NCBI GenBank assembly: GCA_020718945.1
Contig: DYRB01000010.1
Coordinates: 1-16,980 of the forward strand
From: Lamprocystis purpurea
GTDB taxonomy: Bacteria; Pseudomonadota; Gammaproteobacteria; Chromatiales; Chromatiaceae
Direction: 5' to 3'
DNA length: 16,980 nt
Under the pieces are notes generated by a model. It worked only from the letters and a program-made list of their open reading frames with translations. It was not told the DNA's origin and searched no databases. The position numbers and the translations under genes are program-made. Positions 1 through 6,979 of the stretch are shown in pieces (the first letter of the stretch is position 1; each line of letters starts with the position of its first letter).

Positions 1-17
1 AGGACTGCGCCGTCTCT

Positions 18-42
18 GTTGGGCCTCCTGCGTCGGCCCAAC
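18..42. repeat. small palindromic repeat (GTTGGGCC hairpin)
   Basis: Perfect 8-bp arms (GTTGGGCC at 18-25 and GGCCCAAC at 35-42) enclose a 9-base loop. No gene is seen around it. It resembles the dispersed REP-like hairpins common in GC-rich gammaproteobacteria. Only one copy lies in this window, so its repeat status is inferred. Confidence 0.5.
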
Positions 43-64
43 CTACGGGATGGGAGCAACGGTT

Positions 65-149
65 GTGGGAGCGGCGCCTTCGCCGCGCCTAGCGTCTTCC
101 AGAGACGTTTCTGGAAGACGCTGCGTCGGGCCGAGGGCGGCCCTCCCAC
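65..149. repeat. nested palindromic repeat, GTGGGAGC family, copy 1
   Basis: Outer inverted arms GTGGGAG (65-71) and CTCCCAC (143-149) continue into GC-rich flanks. Inside sits a second hairpin with perfect 13-bp arms (91-103 and 110-122) and a 6-base loop. The outer arm sequence GTGGGAGCGGCGCC recurs near-identically at 12051-12064 (reverse strand), as a variant at 11972-11996, and at the window end. This marks a dispersed MITE/REP-like family. It encodes no protein. It could form a stable cruciform or RNA hairpin between the upstream region and the 72-residue ORF at 204. Confidence 0.6.
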
Positions 150-203
150 GGTGCATCCCGGCCCAAGTCTGAGGTCCAGCCTCGCTAGATGAGAGGGTAA
201 CCC

Positions 204-422
204 ATGACCGATCCATTCGTTTCCAGGCTTCCCGATGCCGACATGCAGGCGGTGCCGCGGGCCCTGCTGCGCGCCGCCCGCTCGGCGCGCGACTTGGCAC
301 GCCGGACCGGCACCGCCGTGGTGCTCATGCGCGATGGTGAGTTGATTGAGGATGCAGTGGGCGAGGCCCAGCCGATGGATCCCGGGCGGGATCTGGAACA
401 TGCTCAGGACCTGACCCGATGA
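204..422 (+). CDS. small protein of unknown function upstream of hsdR (possible antitoxin-like)
   Basis: I do not recognise this 72-residue ORF with certainty. It starts at an ATG with a well-placed GAGAGGG ribosome-binding site at 190-196, which supports real translation. The middle is Arg/Ala-rich and predicted helical (about residues 13-34). It is followed by a short strand-like stretch ending in MRDGELIED, with an acidic C-terminus. There is no signal peptide, Cys or His cluster. A helical part followed by a D-G-E/L-V turn recalls small antitoxin-type proteins, but no motif settles this. It ends 103 bases before hsdR on the same strand and may be co-transcribed with it. A link to restriction is inference from position only. 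Confidence 0.55.
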   Translation: MTDPFVSRLPDADMQAVPRALLRAARSARDLARRTGTAVVLMRDGELIEDAVGEAQPMDPGRDLEHAQDLTR

Positions 423-525
423 TCGCAAGGGGCCTGGCCGCGGCGCCGTTCCAGGGTTCCTGATTCCCTGAGTTATCATCGGCGCCACGCCTTCACTCAT
501 TCAGCCAGATGGACTTGTTCAGCCG

Positions 526-3500
526 ATGATCACCGACATCAACAGCGAGGACCGCCTGGTCCAGCGGACCTTTGCCGAGCACCTGGAACAGGCCCTGGGT
601 TGGGAGTCGGTCTACGCCCACAACACCGAGACCTTTGGCCCTGGCGGGACCCTGGGGCGGGCCTCGGAGCGGGAGGCTGTACTGCTGCGTGACCTGAGCT
701 CGGCCCTGGAGCGACTGAACCCAGAGCTGCCGGAATCCGCCCGGGAGCAGGCGGTCGAGCGACTGACCCGCATCGACTTCACCCGCTCGCTCATCGCGCA
801 CAACCGGGAGTTCTACGGCTATCTCCGCGACGGGGTGCCGGTGGAGTGGCGGGAAGCCTCCGGGGAGGTGCGCCACGAGCGGGCGCAAGTGCTGGACTTT
901 CGCAATCCGGCCAATAACCGATTCCTGGCCGTGCGGGAGTTGAGGCTCCAGGGGGTGCGGGTGCCGCACTACAACCGGCGCGGGGATCTGGTGTGCTTCG
1001 TCAATGGCCTGCCCCTGGTCTTCATCGAGCTCAAGGCGGTCTATCTCAATATCCGCGCCGGGTTCGACAACAATCTGACCGATTACCTGGGCGAATACAG
1101 CATCCCCCACGCCTTTCACCACAATGCCTTTCTGGTGGTGAGCAATGGCGACAGCGCCCGCTACGGCTCCATCACCGCCGGCTGGGAGCACTTCGTGGAG
1201 TGGAAGCGGGACCAGGAGCGGGACCCCGCTCGCCTGGATGCGGAGGCCCTGCTGAACGGCATGCTGGCCAAGGATCGGCTGCTGGACCTGGTGGAGAACT
1301 TCATTCTGTTCGACGACAGCCGGGCCGGGGGCACGCGCAAGGTGGTCGGCCGCAATCATCAGGTGTTGGGGGTGAACAACGCGGTGGCCTCAGTCGCCCG
1401 TCAGGAGGCGCTGAAGCTGGAGTTCCCGGCGGGCAGGCGCCTGATCCGATACCAGGTGGAGAGGCCGGCCCTGCTCAAGGCGGCGGATGTGGTCCCGCTG
1501 CCGGACCGGGCCCTGCTGCGGACTGCCGACGGAGGGCCGGACTCAGACCTGTTGCCCCTGGTGCGGCGCGCCCATCCGGACCTGGGGCGGCTGGGGGTGT
1601 TCTGGCACACCCAGGGGAGCGGCAAGTCCTACTCCATGGCCTTCTTCACCGAGAAGGTGAGGCGGCTGGTGGCGGGGGGCTTCACCTTCCTGATCATGAC
1701 CGACCGGGAGGACCTGGACGATCAGATCCGGCGCACCTTCATCGGCTGCGGTCTGACCGACGAGCACAGCCCGCGGGCGGGTTCGGGCCGCGAACTGAAG
1801 GCCCTGCTGAAGGGCAACCACCGCTACATCTTCAGCCTGATCCACAAGTTCAATCAGGACGTGACCCAGCCCTACAGCGAGCGGGACGACATCATCGTCA
1901 TTTCCGACGAGGCCCACCGCACCCAGGCCGGGCGCCTGGCGCGCAACATGCGCCTGGCCTTGCCCAATGCCGCCTTCCTGGGCTTTACCGGGACACCCCT
2001 GTTCAAGCACGACGAACTGACCCGGCGGATCTTCGGGGACTATGTTTCGCGTTACGACTTCCAGCGCTCGGTGGAGGACGGCTCTACCGTCCGCCTGGTC
2101 TACGAAAACCGGGGGGAGAAGCTCGGCATTGCCCGGCTGGATCTCAACGACCGCATCAGCGCGGCGGTGGAGCAGGCGGACCTGGACCCGGACCAGTCGG
2201 CCCTGCTGGAACGGCTGCTGGGCAAGGACTACGAGGTCATCACCGCCGACGACCGCCTGGACAAGCTGGCGGACGACTTCGTGGAGCATTGCTCGACCCG
2301 TTGGGAGAGCGGCAAGTCCCTGCTGGTGTGCATCGACAAGGTGACCTGTGCGCGCATGCTCCAGCGCATCGAGCCGCGTTGGCGGGCCCGAGTCGGTCAA
2401 TTGCGGGCGCTGATCCCGGTACAGGAGGCGGCGCTGGGGGCCGCCACGGAAGAGTCAGAGTGGGAGCGCCTGGCCCAGGGTGTCGAGGCCCTGCGCCGCC
2501 AGGTCCAATGGATGGACGAGACCCTGATCGAGATCGTCATCAGCGAGGCCCAGAACGAGGTCCGCGACTTCCGCGTCTGGGGCTTCGACATCATTCCCCA
2601 TCGAGTCACCCTGAAGACCGGCTTCGAGACCCCGGACGGCAGGCGGGTGTCGGTGGACGATGCCTTCAAGGACCCGGATCACCCCTTCCGCATCGCCATT
2701 GTCTGCGCCATGTGGCTGACGGGGTTTGACGTGGAGTGCCTGGCGACCCTGTACATCGACAAGCCCATGCGTGCCCACAACCTGATGCAGGCCATTGCGC
2801 GGGCCAACCGGGTCTATCCGGGCAAGGAGTGCGGGGTCATCGTCGATTACAACGGGATGCTCAAGGGCCTGCGGGCGGCCCTGGCCCAGTTCGCCGTGGG
2901 CGAGGATGGCGAGGGGGAGGGCGGGGATACGGTGGCCCCCATCGAGGAACTGGTGGCGGCCCTCCTGCAGGCTATCGAAGAGACCGAGGGGCACCTGCTG
3001 GGGCTGGGGTTCGACGCCGGCCGTCTCCTGGGTGCCAAGGGGTTCGCCCGCATCAAGGCCCTGAAGGACGCGGTGGAGGCGGTCTATACCTCGGATGCGT
3101 CCAAGCGGCGCTTCGAGGTCCTGGCGCGCCTGGTCTTCACCCGCTTCAAGGCGTTGCTCATGGAGCCGAGTGCCTTCGCCTACGCCGAGCGCCACGACAA
3201 CCTCGAGGCCATCTACCGCAAGCTCCAGGAGCGGCGGGATACCGCCGACGTGACGGACCTGCTCAAGGCGCTGCAGCGCATCGTCAACGAGGCGATCCGC
3301 GCGGCGGAGCCCGGGGAAGATCAGGCCGAGGGCCTGACGGTGGACCTGAGCCGCATCGACTTCGAGCACCTGCGCGACGAGTTCGCGGCCAAGGTGCGGC
3401 GCAAGCATAAGGCGGTGCAGGACATTCGCGAACTGGTTGAACAGCGCCTGGCGCAGATGCTGGCCCGCAACCCGACGCGCATGGACTACTACCAGCGCTA

Positions 3501-3933
3501 CCAGGCCATAGTCGCGGACTACAACCGGGAAAAGGACCGGGCGACGGTGGAGGACACCTTCGCCCAATTGTTGGATCTCGTCGCCGGCATGGATGCCGAG
3601 GGCCGTCGGGCGGCGGCGGAGGGTCTGAGCCCGGACGAGTTGGCCCTGTTCGACCTGCTGTTCAAGGAACCCATGGCCAAGGCGGATCGGGAGCGCCTCA
3701 AGCAGGCGAGCCGGGGGCTGCTGGCGGCCCTGCGAGACCTGCTGCGGCCCATGCCGGACTGGACCCGCACCGCGGCGACCCAGGCCGAGGTCAAGATGTT
3801 CATCCTGGACGACCTCTACCGGACCCTGCCGCGGCCGGCCTTCAGCGACGCCGACGCAGACCAGGTGGCCGAATCGGTCTACGACTATGTCTGGCAGCGC
3901 AGCCTGGGCGGGATGGATTTGATGGCGGCCTAG
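526..3933 (+). CDS. hsdR: type I restriction-modification enzyme, R (HsdR) subunit
   Basis: The 1135-residue protein is the motor and nuclease subunit of a type I restriction complex (HsdR2M2S). It translocates DNA and cuts it when the recognition site is unmethylated. The N-terminal nuclease shows the PD-(D/E)xK pattern D154...E168-x-K170 (in FIELKA). The SF2 helicase core follows: Walker A GSGKS at 364-368, DEAH at 461-464, TGTP at 488-491 and motif VI QAIARANR at 755-762. A long helical C-terminus (about 800-1135) fits the part that docks to HsdM. All key residues and the length are intact. The ATG at 526 matches the conserved family start (MITDINSEDR), but I see no clear ribosome-binding site. 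No hsdM or hsdS lies in the window; they would have to be upstream or elsewhere. Confidence 0.95.
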   Translation: MITDINSEDRLVQRTFAEHLEQALGWESVYAHNTETFGPGGTLGRASEREAVLLRDLSSALERLNPELPESAREQAVERLTRIDFTRSLIAHNREFYGYLRDGVPVEWREASGEVRHERAQVLDFRNPANNRFLAVRELRLQGVRVPHYNRRGDLVCFVNGLPLVFIELKAVYLNIRAGFDNNLTDYLGEYSIPHAFHHNAFLVVSNGDSARYGSITAGWEHFVEWKRDQERDPARLDAEALLNGMLAKDRLLDLVENFILFDDSRAGGTRKVVGRNHQVLGVNNAVASVARQEALKLEFPAGRRLIRYQVERPALLKAADVVPLPDRALLRTADGGPDSDLLPLVRRAHPDLGRLGVFWHTQGSGKSYSMAFFTEKVRRLVAGGFTFLIMTDREDLDDQIRRTFIGCGLTDEHSPRAGSGRELKALLKGNHRYIFSLIHKFNQDVTQPYSERDDIIVISDEAHRTQAGRLARNMRLALPNAAFLGFTGTPLFKHDELTRRIFGDYVSRYDFQRSVEDGSTVRLVYENRGEKLGIARLDLNDRISAAVEQADLDPDQSALLERLLGKDYEVITADDRLDKLADDFVEHCSTRWESGKSLLVCIDKVTCARMLQRIEPRWRARVGQLRALIPVQEAALGAATEESEWERLAQGVEALRRQVQWMDETLIEIVISEAQNEVRDFRVWGFDIIPHRVTLKTGFETPDGRRVSVDDAFKDPDHPFRIAIVCAMWLTGFDVECLATLYIDKPMRAHNLMQAIARANRVYPGKECGVIVDYNGMLKGLRAALAQFAVGEDGEGEGGDTVAPIEELVAALLQAIEETEGHLLGLGFDAGRLLGAKGFARIKALKDAVEAVYTSDASKRRFEVLARLVFTRFKALLMEPSAFAYAERHDNLEAIYRKLQERRDTADVTDLLKALQRIVNEAIRAAEPGEDQAEGLTVDLSRIDFEHLRDEFAAKVRRKHKAVQDIRELVEQRLAQMLARNPTRMDYYQRYQAIVADYNREKDRATVEDTFAQLLDLVAGMDAEGRRAAAEGLSPDELALFDLLFKEPMAKADRERLKQASRGLLAALRDLLRPMPDWTRTAATQAEVKMFILDDLYRTLPRPAFSDADADQVAESVYDYVWQRSLGGMDLMAA

Positions 3934-3996
3934 GGCCAGTCGGATCATCTGCCAGGGGCTCCGGCCCTAGCAGACGCGCGGCGAGACGCCGCGCAT

Positions 3997-4097
3997 CCCA
4001 GTGCCGGCCGGAGGCCGGCGCTCCCAAGATCGCCGGCCCTGCGAGAGGCCGGAGGCGCCTGCGGTCCTGGGAGCGCCGGCCTCTGGCCGGCACTGGG
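3997..4097. repeat. long inverted repeat downstream of hsdR (30-bp arms)
   Basis: Arms at 3997-4026 and 4068-4097 are reverse complements over 30 bases with one mismatch. They begin CCCAGTGCCGGCC and end GGCCGGCACTGGG, around a 41-base GC-rich centre. Smaller hairpins flank it: CGCGGCG...CGCCGCG at about 3977-3993, and CCCCCGGCG...CGCCGGGGG at about 4099-4118. The whole 294-base gap between hsdR and the DUF433 remnant is made of such palindromes and encodes nothing convincing. There is no T-tract, so it is not a classical terminator, but a transcript through it would fold strongly. Confidence 0.7.
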
Positions 4098-4227
4098 TCC
4101 CCCGGCGTCCCGCCGGGGGTCTGTGCGCAGGAGCGCAAGAGCCTCGGTGCCGGGCTGCTCAACCTCAGACGCCGGGCGGCGATCCGTCCCGGTTCCATGG
4201 GGCAGCTTGCTTCATCCGGAGAACGCG

Positions 4228-4443
4228 ATGTCTGACTGGAATTCGCGTCTGGCTGTCGATCCCAACGTCCTCTGCGGCAAGCCCATCGTCAAGGGCACCC
4301 GAATCTCGGTGGAACTGATCCTGGATGTGCTTGCGTCCGGCTGGACCCTGGACCCAGTGACCGAGTCCTAGGTCACCCGGGAAGACGTCTTGGCCGCCAT
4401 CGCCTTTGCGGCCGAGGCTCTGGTCACAAACAGGCGTCCCTGA
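4228..4443 (+). pseudogene. DUF433 (VapB-like antitoxin) gene, interrupted by an in-frame TAG
   Basis: Codons 1-47 encode a typical DUF433 N-terminus (DPNVLCGKPIVKGTRISVE, then LILDVLASGW). The frame hits TAG at 4369-4371, just after VTES. Reading on in the same frame gives 23 residues that complete the family fold (VTREDVLAAIAFAAEAL), ending at TGA 4441-4443. The usual family text at the break is roughly a Tyr-Pro pair before VTREDV. A nonsense change or a 6-base in-frame loss within a Tyr codon would therefore explain it. DUF433 proteins are small helix-turn-helix-like antitoxins, normally followed by a DUF5615/PIN-type toxin. No such toxin follows: the minus-strand DUF1415 gene overlaps the last 20 bases. 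The 47-residue product would lack its C-terminal helices. A sequencing error is the alternative. Confidence 0.8.
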
Positions 4444-4966
4444 GCATTTTCATATAGGCCAACCCTTTTTCACGGGTGAAGGCGACATTTCTGATCGCGA
4501 TGCCTTCTGGGTCCGGGTAATGCGCCAGGGCCCGCTCTATGGCCTCTTCGCGCAGAAGGTGCAGCATGGGGTAGACAGACCGGTTGGTATAGTTGGCCGG
4601 GTCGCTCTTGGGGGCACCGGCGAAGCGGTACTGGGGGTGAAAGCTGGCGACCTGGTAAATGCCTTCGTAATCGCCGGCTTCCAAGGCGTCCTGGACCCTC
4701 TCGACCAGGTCCAGATAGTCGCGGAAGCGTTGGTAGGCGTCGGGAAAGATCAGCAGGGTGGTGTCGATGGTGGGGTGGTCGTCGAGTCTTTGGCATTCCA
4801 ACAGGAAGGCCCGGACACCATCCTCCGGACGAGCGGGTCGCTCAATCTGGTAGTGTATTGCGCCGCGCTTGAATTCCTTTGCGGCAAAGGGACATAGATT
4901 GCATCCGATCACAACCTCCGAGATCCATTGTTGGGTTTGGGCGATGATTTGCTCAGTGGGGATCAT
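4424..4966 (-). CDS. DUF1415 family protein
   Basis: This 180-residue soluble protein matches the DUF1415 family, which is widespread in gammaproteobacteria and has no established biochemical role. The diagnostic segments are present: VIGCNLCPFA at 19-28 with the Cys pair C22/C25, TLLIFPDAY at 70-78, FHPQYRFAG at 109-117 and a conserved N-Y-T-N-R-S-x-Y-P-M-L-H stretch at 125-136. Length is normal for the family, so the gene looks intact. There is no signal peptide. The gene stands alone on the minus strand. Its 3' end overlaps the remnant tail of the broken DUF433 gene by 20 bases. The conserved Cys and His residues could bind a metal or cofactor, but that is inference. Confidence 0.9.
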   Translation of the reverse strand: MIPTEQIIAQTQQWISEVVIGCNLCPFAAKEFKRGAIHYQIERPARPEDGVRAFLLECQRLDDHPTIDTTLLIFPDAYQRFRDYLDLVERVQDALEAGDYEGIYQVASFHPQYRFAGAPKSDPANYTNRSVYPMLHLLREEAIERALAHYPDPEGIAIRNVAFTREKGLAYMKMLRDACL

Positions 4967-5322
4967 GGGGTTCAGCCTAGTTGCGCCAAGGGCAGCGCCC
5001 CAAGTCCAACCTTTGGTCGCGCGTTCCGGGTGAGGTCCGATAGCAGTCTACGCAGTCACCCCCGAGAAGGCCACGGAATCGCGTAGGCACGCTCCGCTTC
5101 ACCCGTCCTTCGACCTGGGGACCCGTTGGCGCCAGGTCCTGTCGGGTTTGCGACCCTGGGCAGGTTGGGAGGCTACAGCAGGTCCGGGGCTGGCCCGGAA
5201 ATGCGCGTCCGATCAGGGGCCTGCGGTGGCGTCCTGGGAGGGGCCCAAATCTTGCTGCATGTAGGGGAATCGCGCCTCCCCGGCCCCCAGCCGGCGGCGT
5301 CCCGACCCCAGCGAGGCACCCT
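4967..5322. other. 356-base divergent intergenic region, no gene seen
   Basis: This lies between the divergent DUF1415 and flavodoxin genes and must hold promoters for both. It is GC-rich with only short imperfect stems, for example GGGGAATCGCGCCTCCCC near 5262. I recognise no operator, riboswitch or RNA gene. Open frames through it are shadows of the flavodoxin gene or lack ribosome-binding sites. Confidence 0.5.
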
Positions 5323-5901
5323 TTGAGCAAGATCGGCATCTTCTTCGGCACCGAGTCCGGCACCACCCGGCTCATCGCCAAGCGCATCGCCAAGGGCCTG
5401 ACCCGGCGCCTGGGCGAGGGGCTGGTGGCCAAGCCCCTGAACGTCAACCGCATCCAGCCCGAGGGCCTGGGGGCCTTCCGGGCCCTGATTCTGGGCACCC
5501 CGACCTATGGGGACGAGGCCCTGCCGGGTCAGCCCAACGGCACCAAGGAGGCAAGCTGGGCGGAGTTCCTGCCGCGGCTGGCCGGGCAGGACCTGTCCGG
5601 GGTGCGGGTGGCCGTCTATGGCCTGGGTGACCAGGAGAGCTATCCCAAGCACTTCCTGGACGCCATGGCCGACCTGCATGCCTGCTTCGCCGGCCTGGGG
5701 GCGGAGATGCTCGGGTCCTGGCCGGTGTTTGGCTACGAGTTCAAGCGATCCCGGGCGGTGCATGACGGGCACTTCGTGGGCCTGGCCCTGGATCAGCACC
5801 TGCAACACCTGCTCACCGACCAGCGCATCGAGGCCTGGCTGGACGATCTGGCCCCCCGGCTGCTGGCGGACCTGACGCCGGCCCGGCTGGACCATGCCTG
5901 A
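5323..5901 (+). CDS. long-chain flavodoxin, NifF type
   Basis: This 192-residue FMN electron carrier shows all landmarks of long-chain flavodoxins. The FMN-phosphate loop is GTESGTTRLIAKRIA at 9-23, the 60s loop is GTPTYGDEALPG at 58-69, and the isoalloxazine-side loop is GLGDQESYPKHF at 100-111. The C-terminal signature runs GYEF...VHDGHFVGLALD at 137-157. The PLNVNR start of strand 2 (38-43) and the insertion leading to SWAEFLPRL (78-86) resemble Azotobacter NifF more than FldA. That suggests electron donation to nitrogenase, but no nif gene is in the window. The start is TTG at 5323, with GAGG at 5313-5316. The first internal Met (115) is deep in the fold, so the TTG start is needed. It appears monocistronic. 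Confidence 0.9.
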   Translation: MSKIGIFFGTESGTTRLIAKRIAKGLTRRLGEGLVAKPLNVNRIQPEGLGAFRALILGTPTYGDEALPGQPNGTKEASWAEFLPRLAGQDLSGVRVAVYGLGDQESYPKHFLDAMADLHACFAGLGAEMLGSWPVFGYEFKRSRAVHDGHFVGLALDQHLQHLLTDQRIEAWLDDLAPRLLADLTPARLDHA

Positions 5902-6209
5902 ACCCGCGCCGCCGCTGAAGACCTGGCGAGTGGTACGACGTTGCGAGGGGGGCACTTGCCGGTCTGGTGTCTAGCAGGCTGTTCCAGCCTCGCAATCCCG
6001 CGTCTTGTGCTTGCGGTGCCTGCCCCTCAATCCCTGGGACGCTCAAACCCGGATTGCGACCTGGTATAGCAGGCGGGTGACCAAGGCTTGACTTGGCCGA
6101 GCCCGGCGGTTTCCACTACCGACCCGCCGACCCAGGGTCGCGATAGCCGTCGCTGAGCGACCCGCAGCTCGGCACGCTGCTGAGCAACCACCAGATATCG
6201 AGGCCCATC
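5902..6209. other. 308-base intergenic region, no gene seen
   Basis: This lies between the flavodoxin gene and the small secreted-protein gene. A TTGACT at 6088-6093 resembles a -35 box, but no good -10 lies 16-18 bases downstream. The direct repeat GCTGAGC occurs at about 6151 and 6178. I see no terminator, RNA gene or recognisable element. The GAGG just before the ATG at 6210 is the ribosome-binding site of the next gene. Confidence 0.45.
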
Positions 6210-6665
6210 ATGAACGCCAGCCACGCCTTTCCCCTGATCTTCATCTTGTGTCTGACCCTGCCGGGGTGCGCCCGGGCGGATGGGCCCCTGTATACCTCGG
6301 TGTGCCGGGATGCGGCGGGCGGGCAGAGCTTCTTCATCGAGGAGCGCATCGCCGACGGGCGCCGCTCGGGCCTGCAAGTGGCGAAGGTGGATTTCCAACC
6401 CACCGGGTCCATCGCGCGCCTGCTGGTTTTCACCGCGGTAGCCGGTGGGATCGACGAGGGCGACAGCTATGTCAGCAGCGACCTGGTACTCAGCTTCTCG
6501 TCCGACGCGGACCAATACCGGCTCATTCGCAAGGCCAATATCAGCCTGGCCACGGAGGGCGAGACTGGGCCGATCATCGAGGGGTTCAGGTTGCACCAGG
6601 AGCGTGGGGATATTCTCCAGGTCATCGATGAGGGCAAGCCCCTGCCCTGTGTCACAGGGGACTAG
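6210..6665 (+). CDS. secreted or lipidated protein of unknown function
   Basis: I do not recognise a domain in this 151-residue protein. Residues 1-19 form a hydrophobic export signal (FPLIFILCLTLPG). Two readings are possible: a weak lipobox LPGC with lipidated C20, or signal peptidase I cleavage after ARA (21-23). The mature part is small, strand-rich and acidic, with two further Cys (C32 and C147) that could form a disulfide bridging nearly the whole chain in the periplasm. A GAGG ribosome-binding site sits before the ATG. It lies 314 bases upstream of the peptidoglycan hydrolase gene on the same strand. A functional link, such as an inhibitor of that enzyme, is possible but only positional. 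Confidence 0.7.
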   Translation: MNASHAFPLIFILCLTLPGCARADGPLYTSVCRDAAGGQSFFIEERIADGRRSGLQVAKVDFQPTGSIARLLVFTAVAGGIDEGDSYVSSDLVLSFSSDADQYRLIRKANISLATEGETGPIIEGFRLHQERGDILQVIDEGKPLPCVTGD

Positions 6666-6979
6666 TGGGCATTGAGCACCGGTGCAGGCGGAAGCGCCGA
6701 CGCTGTGCCGGGCCGGCTGTGGTGTCCAGGGATTCCCTACAAGGCAGCGGGGTCCCGCATATTGGCAAAGGGGCACTTTTGCACTATGGTTGGACCTAGC
6801 CCCAGGGGAACCCTGCCTGGGGGATGCGCCGATTATTGCCATCCCAGGGCCGGATCCCTCTGCATTCGTCGGGCTGACCGCCGTGAGCAATGGTGGGGCA
6901 TGCCTGCCCCGTGCGGGATGCGCTCAAATAGGCGCTGCCCCGCCCTGGTTTTTCTACTTAAGTCACGAGGATAAACACC
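6666..6979. other. 314-base intergenic region upstream of the lysin gene
   Basis: It holds a plausible promoter (6762-6790) and two short hairpins: CCCAGG...CCTGGG around 6801-6821, and GGGGCATGCCTGCCCC around 6896. The AT-richer stretch TTTTTCTACTTAAG and the CACGAGGA ribosome-binding site follow, just before the ATG at 6980. A 109-codon open frame that crosses it has no coding character. Confidence 0.45.
6762..6790 (+). promoter_or_regulatory. candidate sigma-70 promoter for the lysin gene
   Basis: TTGGCA (6762-6767, 5 of 6 to the consensus -35) and TATGGT (6785-6790, 4 of 6 to -10) are separated by exactly 17 bases. They lie about 190 bases upstream of the ATG at 6980. It is supported by sequence only; chance matches of this quality do occur. 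Confidence 0.3.

Noticed and set aside
204..3933. BREX, DISARM or other newer defence system around hsdR
   Set aside because: Only a classical type I R subunit is present; no methyltransferase, PglZ, BrxC or other marker gene is visible.
2455..3948. Long minus-strand open frame (497 codons) opposite hsdR, and a plus-frame one at 993-2729
   Set aside because: They arise from the strong G/C third-position bias of hsdR, show low-complexity composition and match no family, while hsdR itself has intact motifs.
4406..4897. 163-codon plus-strand frame opposite DUF1415
   Set aside because: The minus-strand protein has the conserved DUF1415 segments; the plus frame has no ribosome-binding site or motif.
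6771..6783. Possible sigma-54 promoter (GGGGCAC...TTGCA)
   Set aside because: The GG and GC dinucleotides are too close; the required 10-base spacing is not met.
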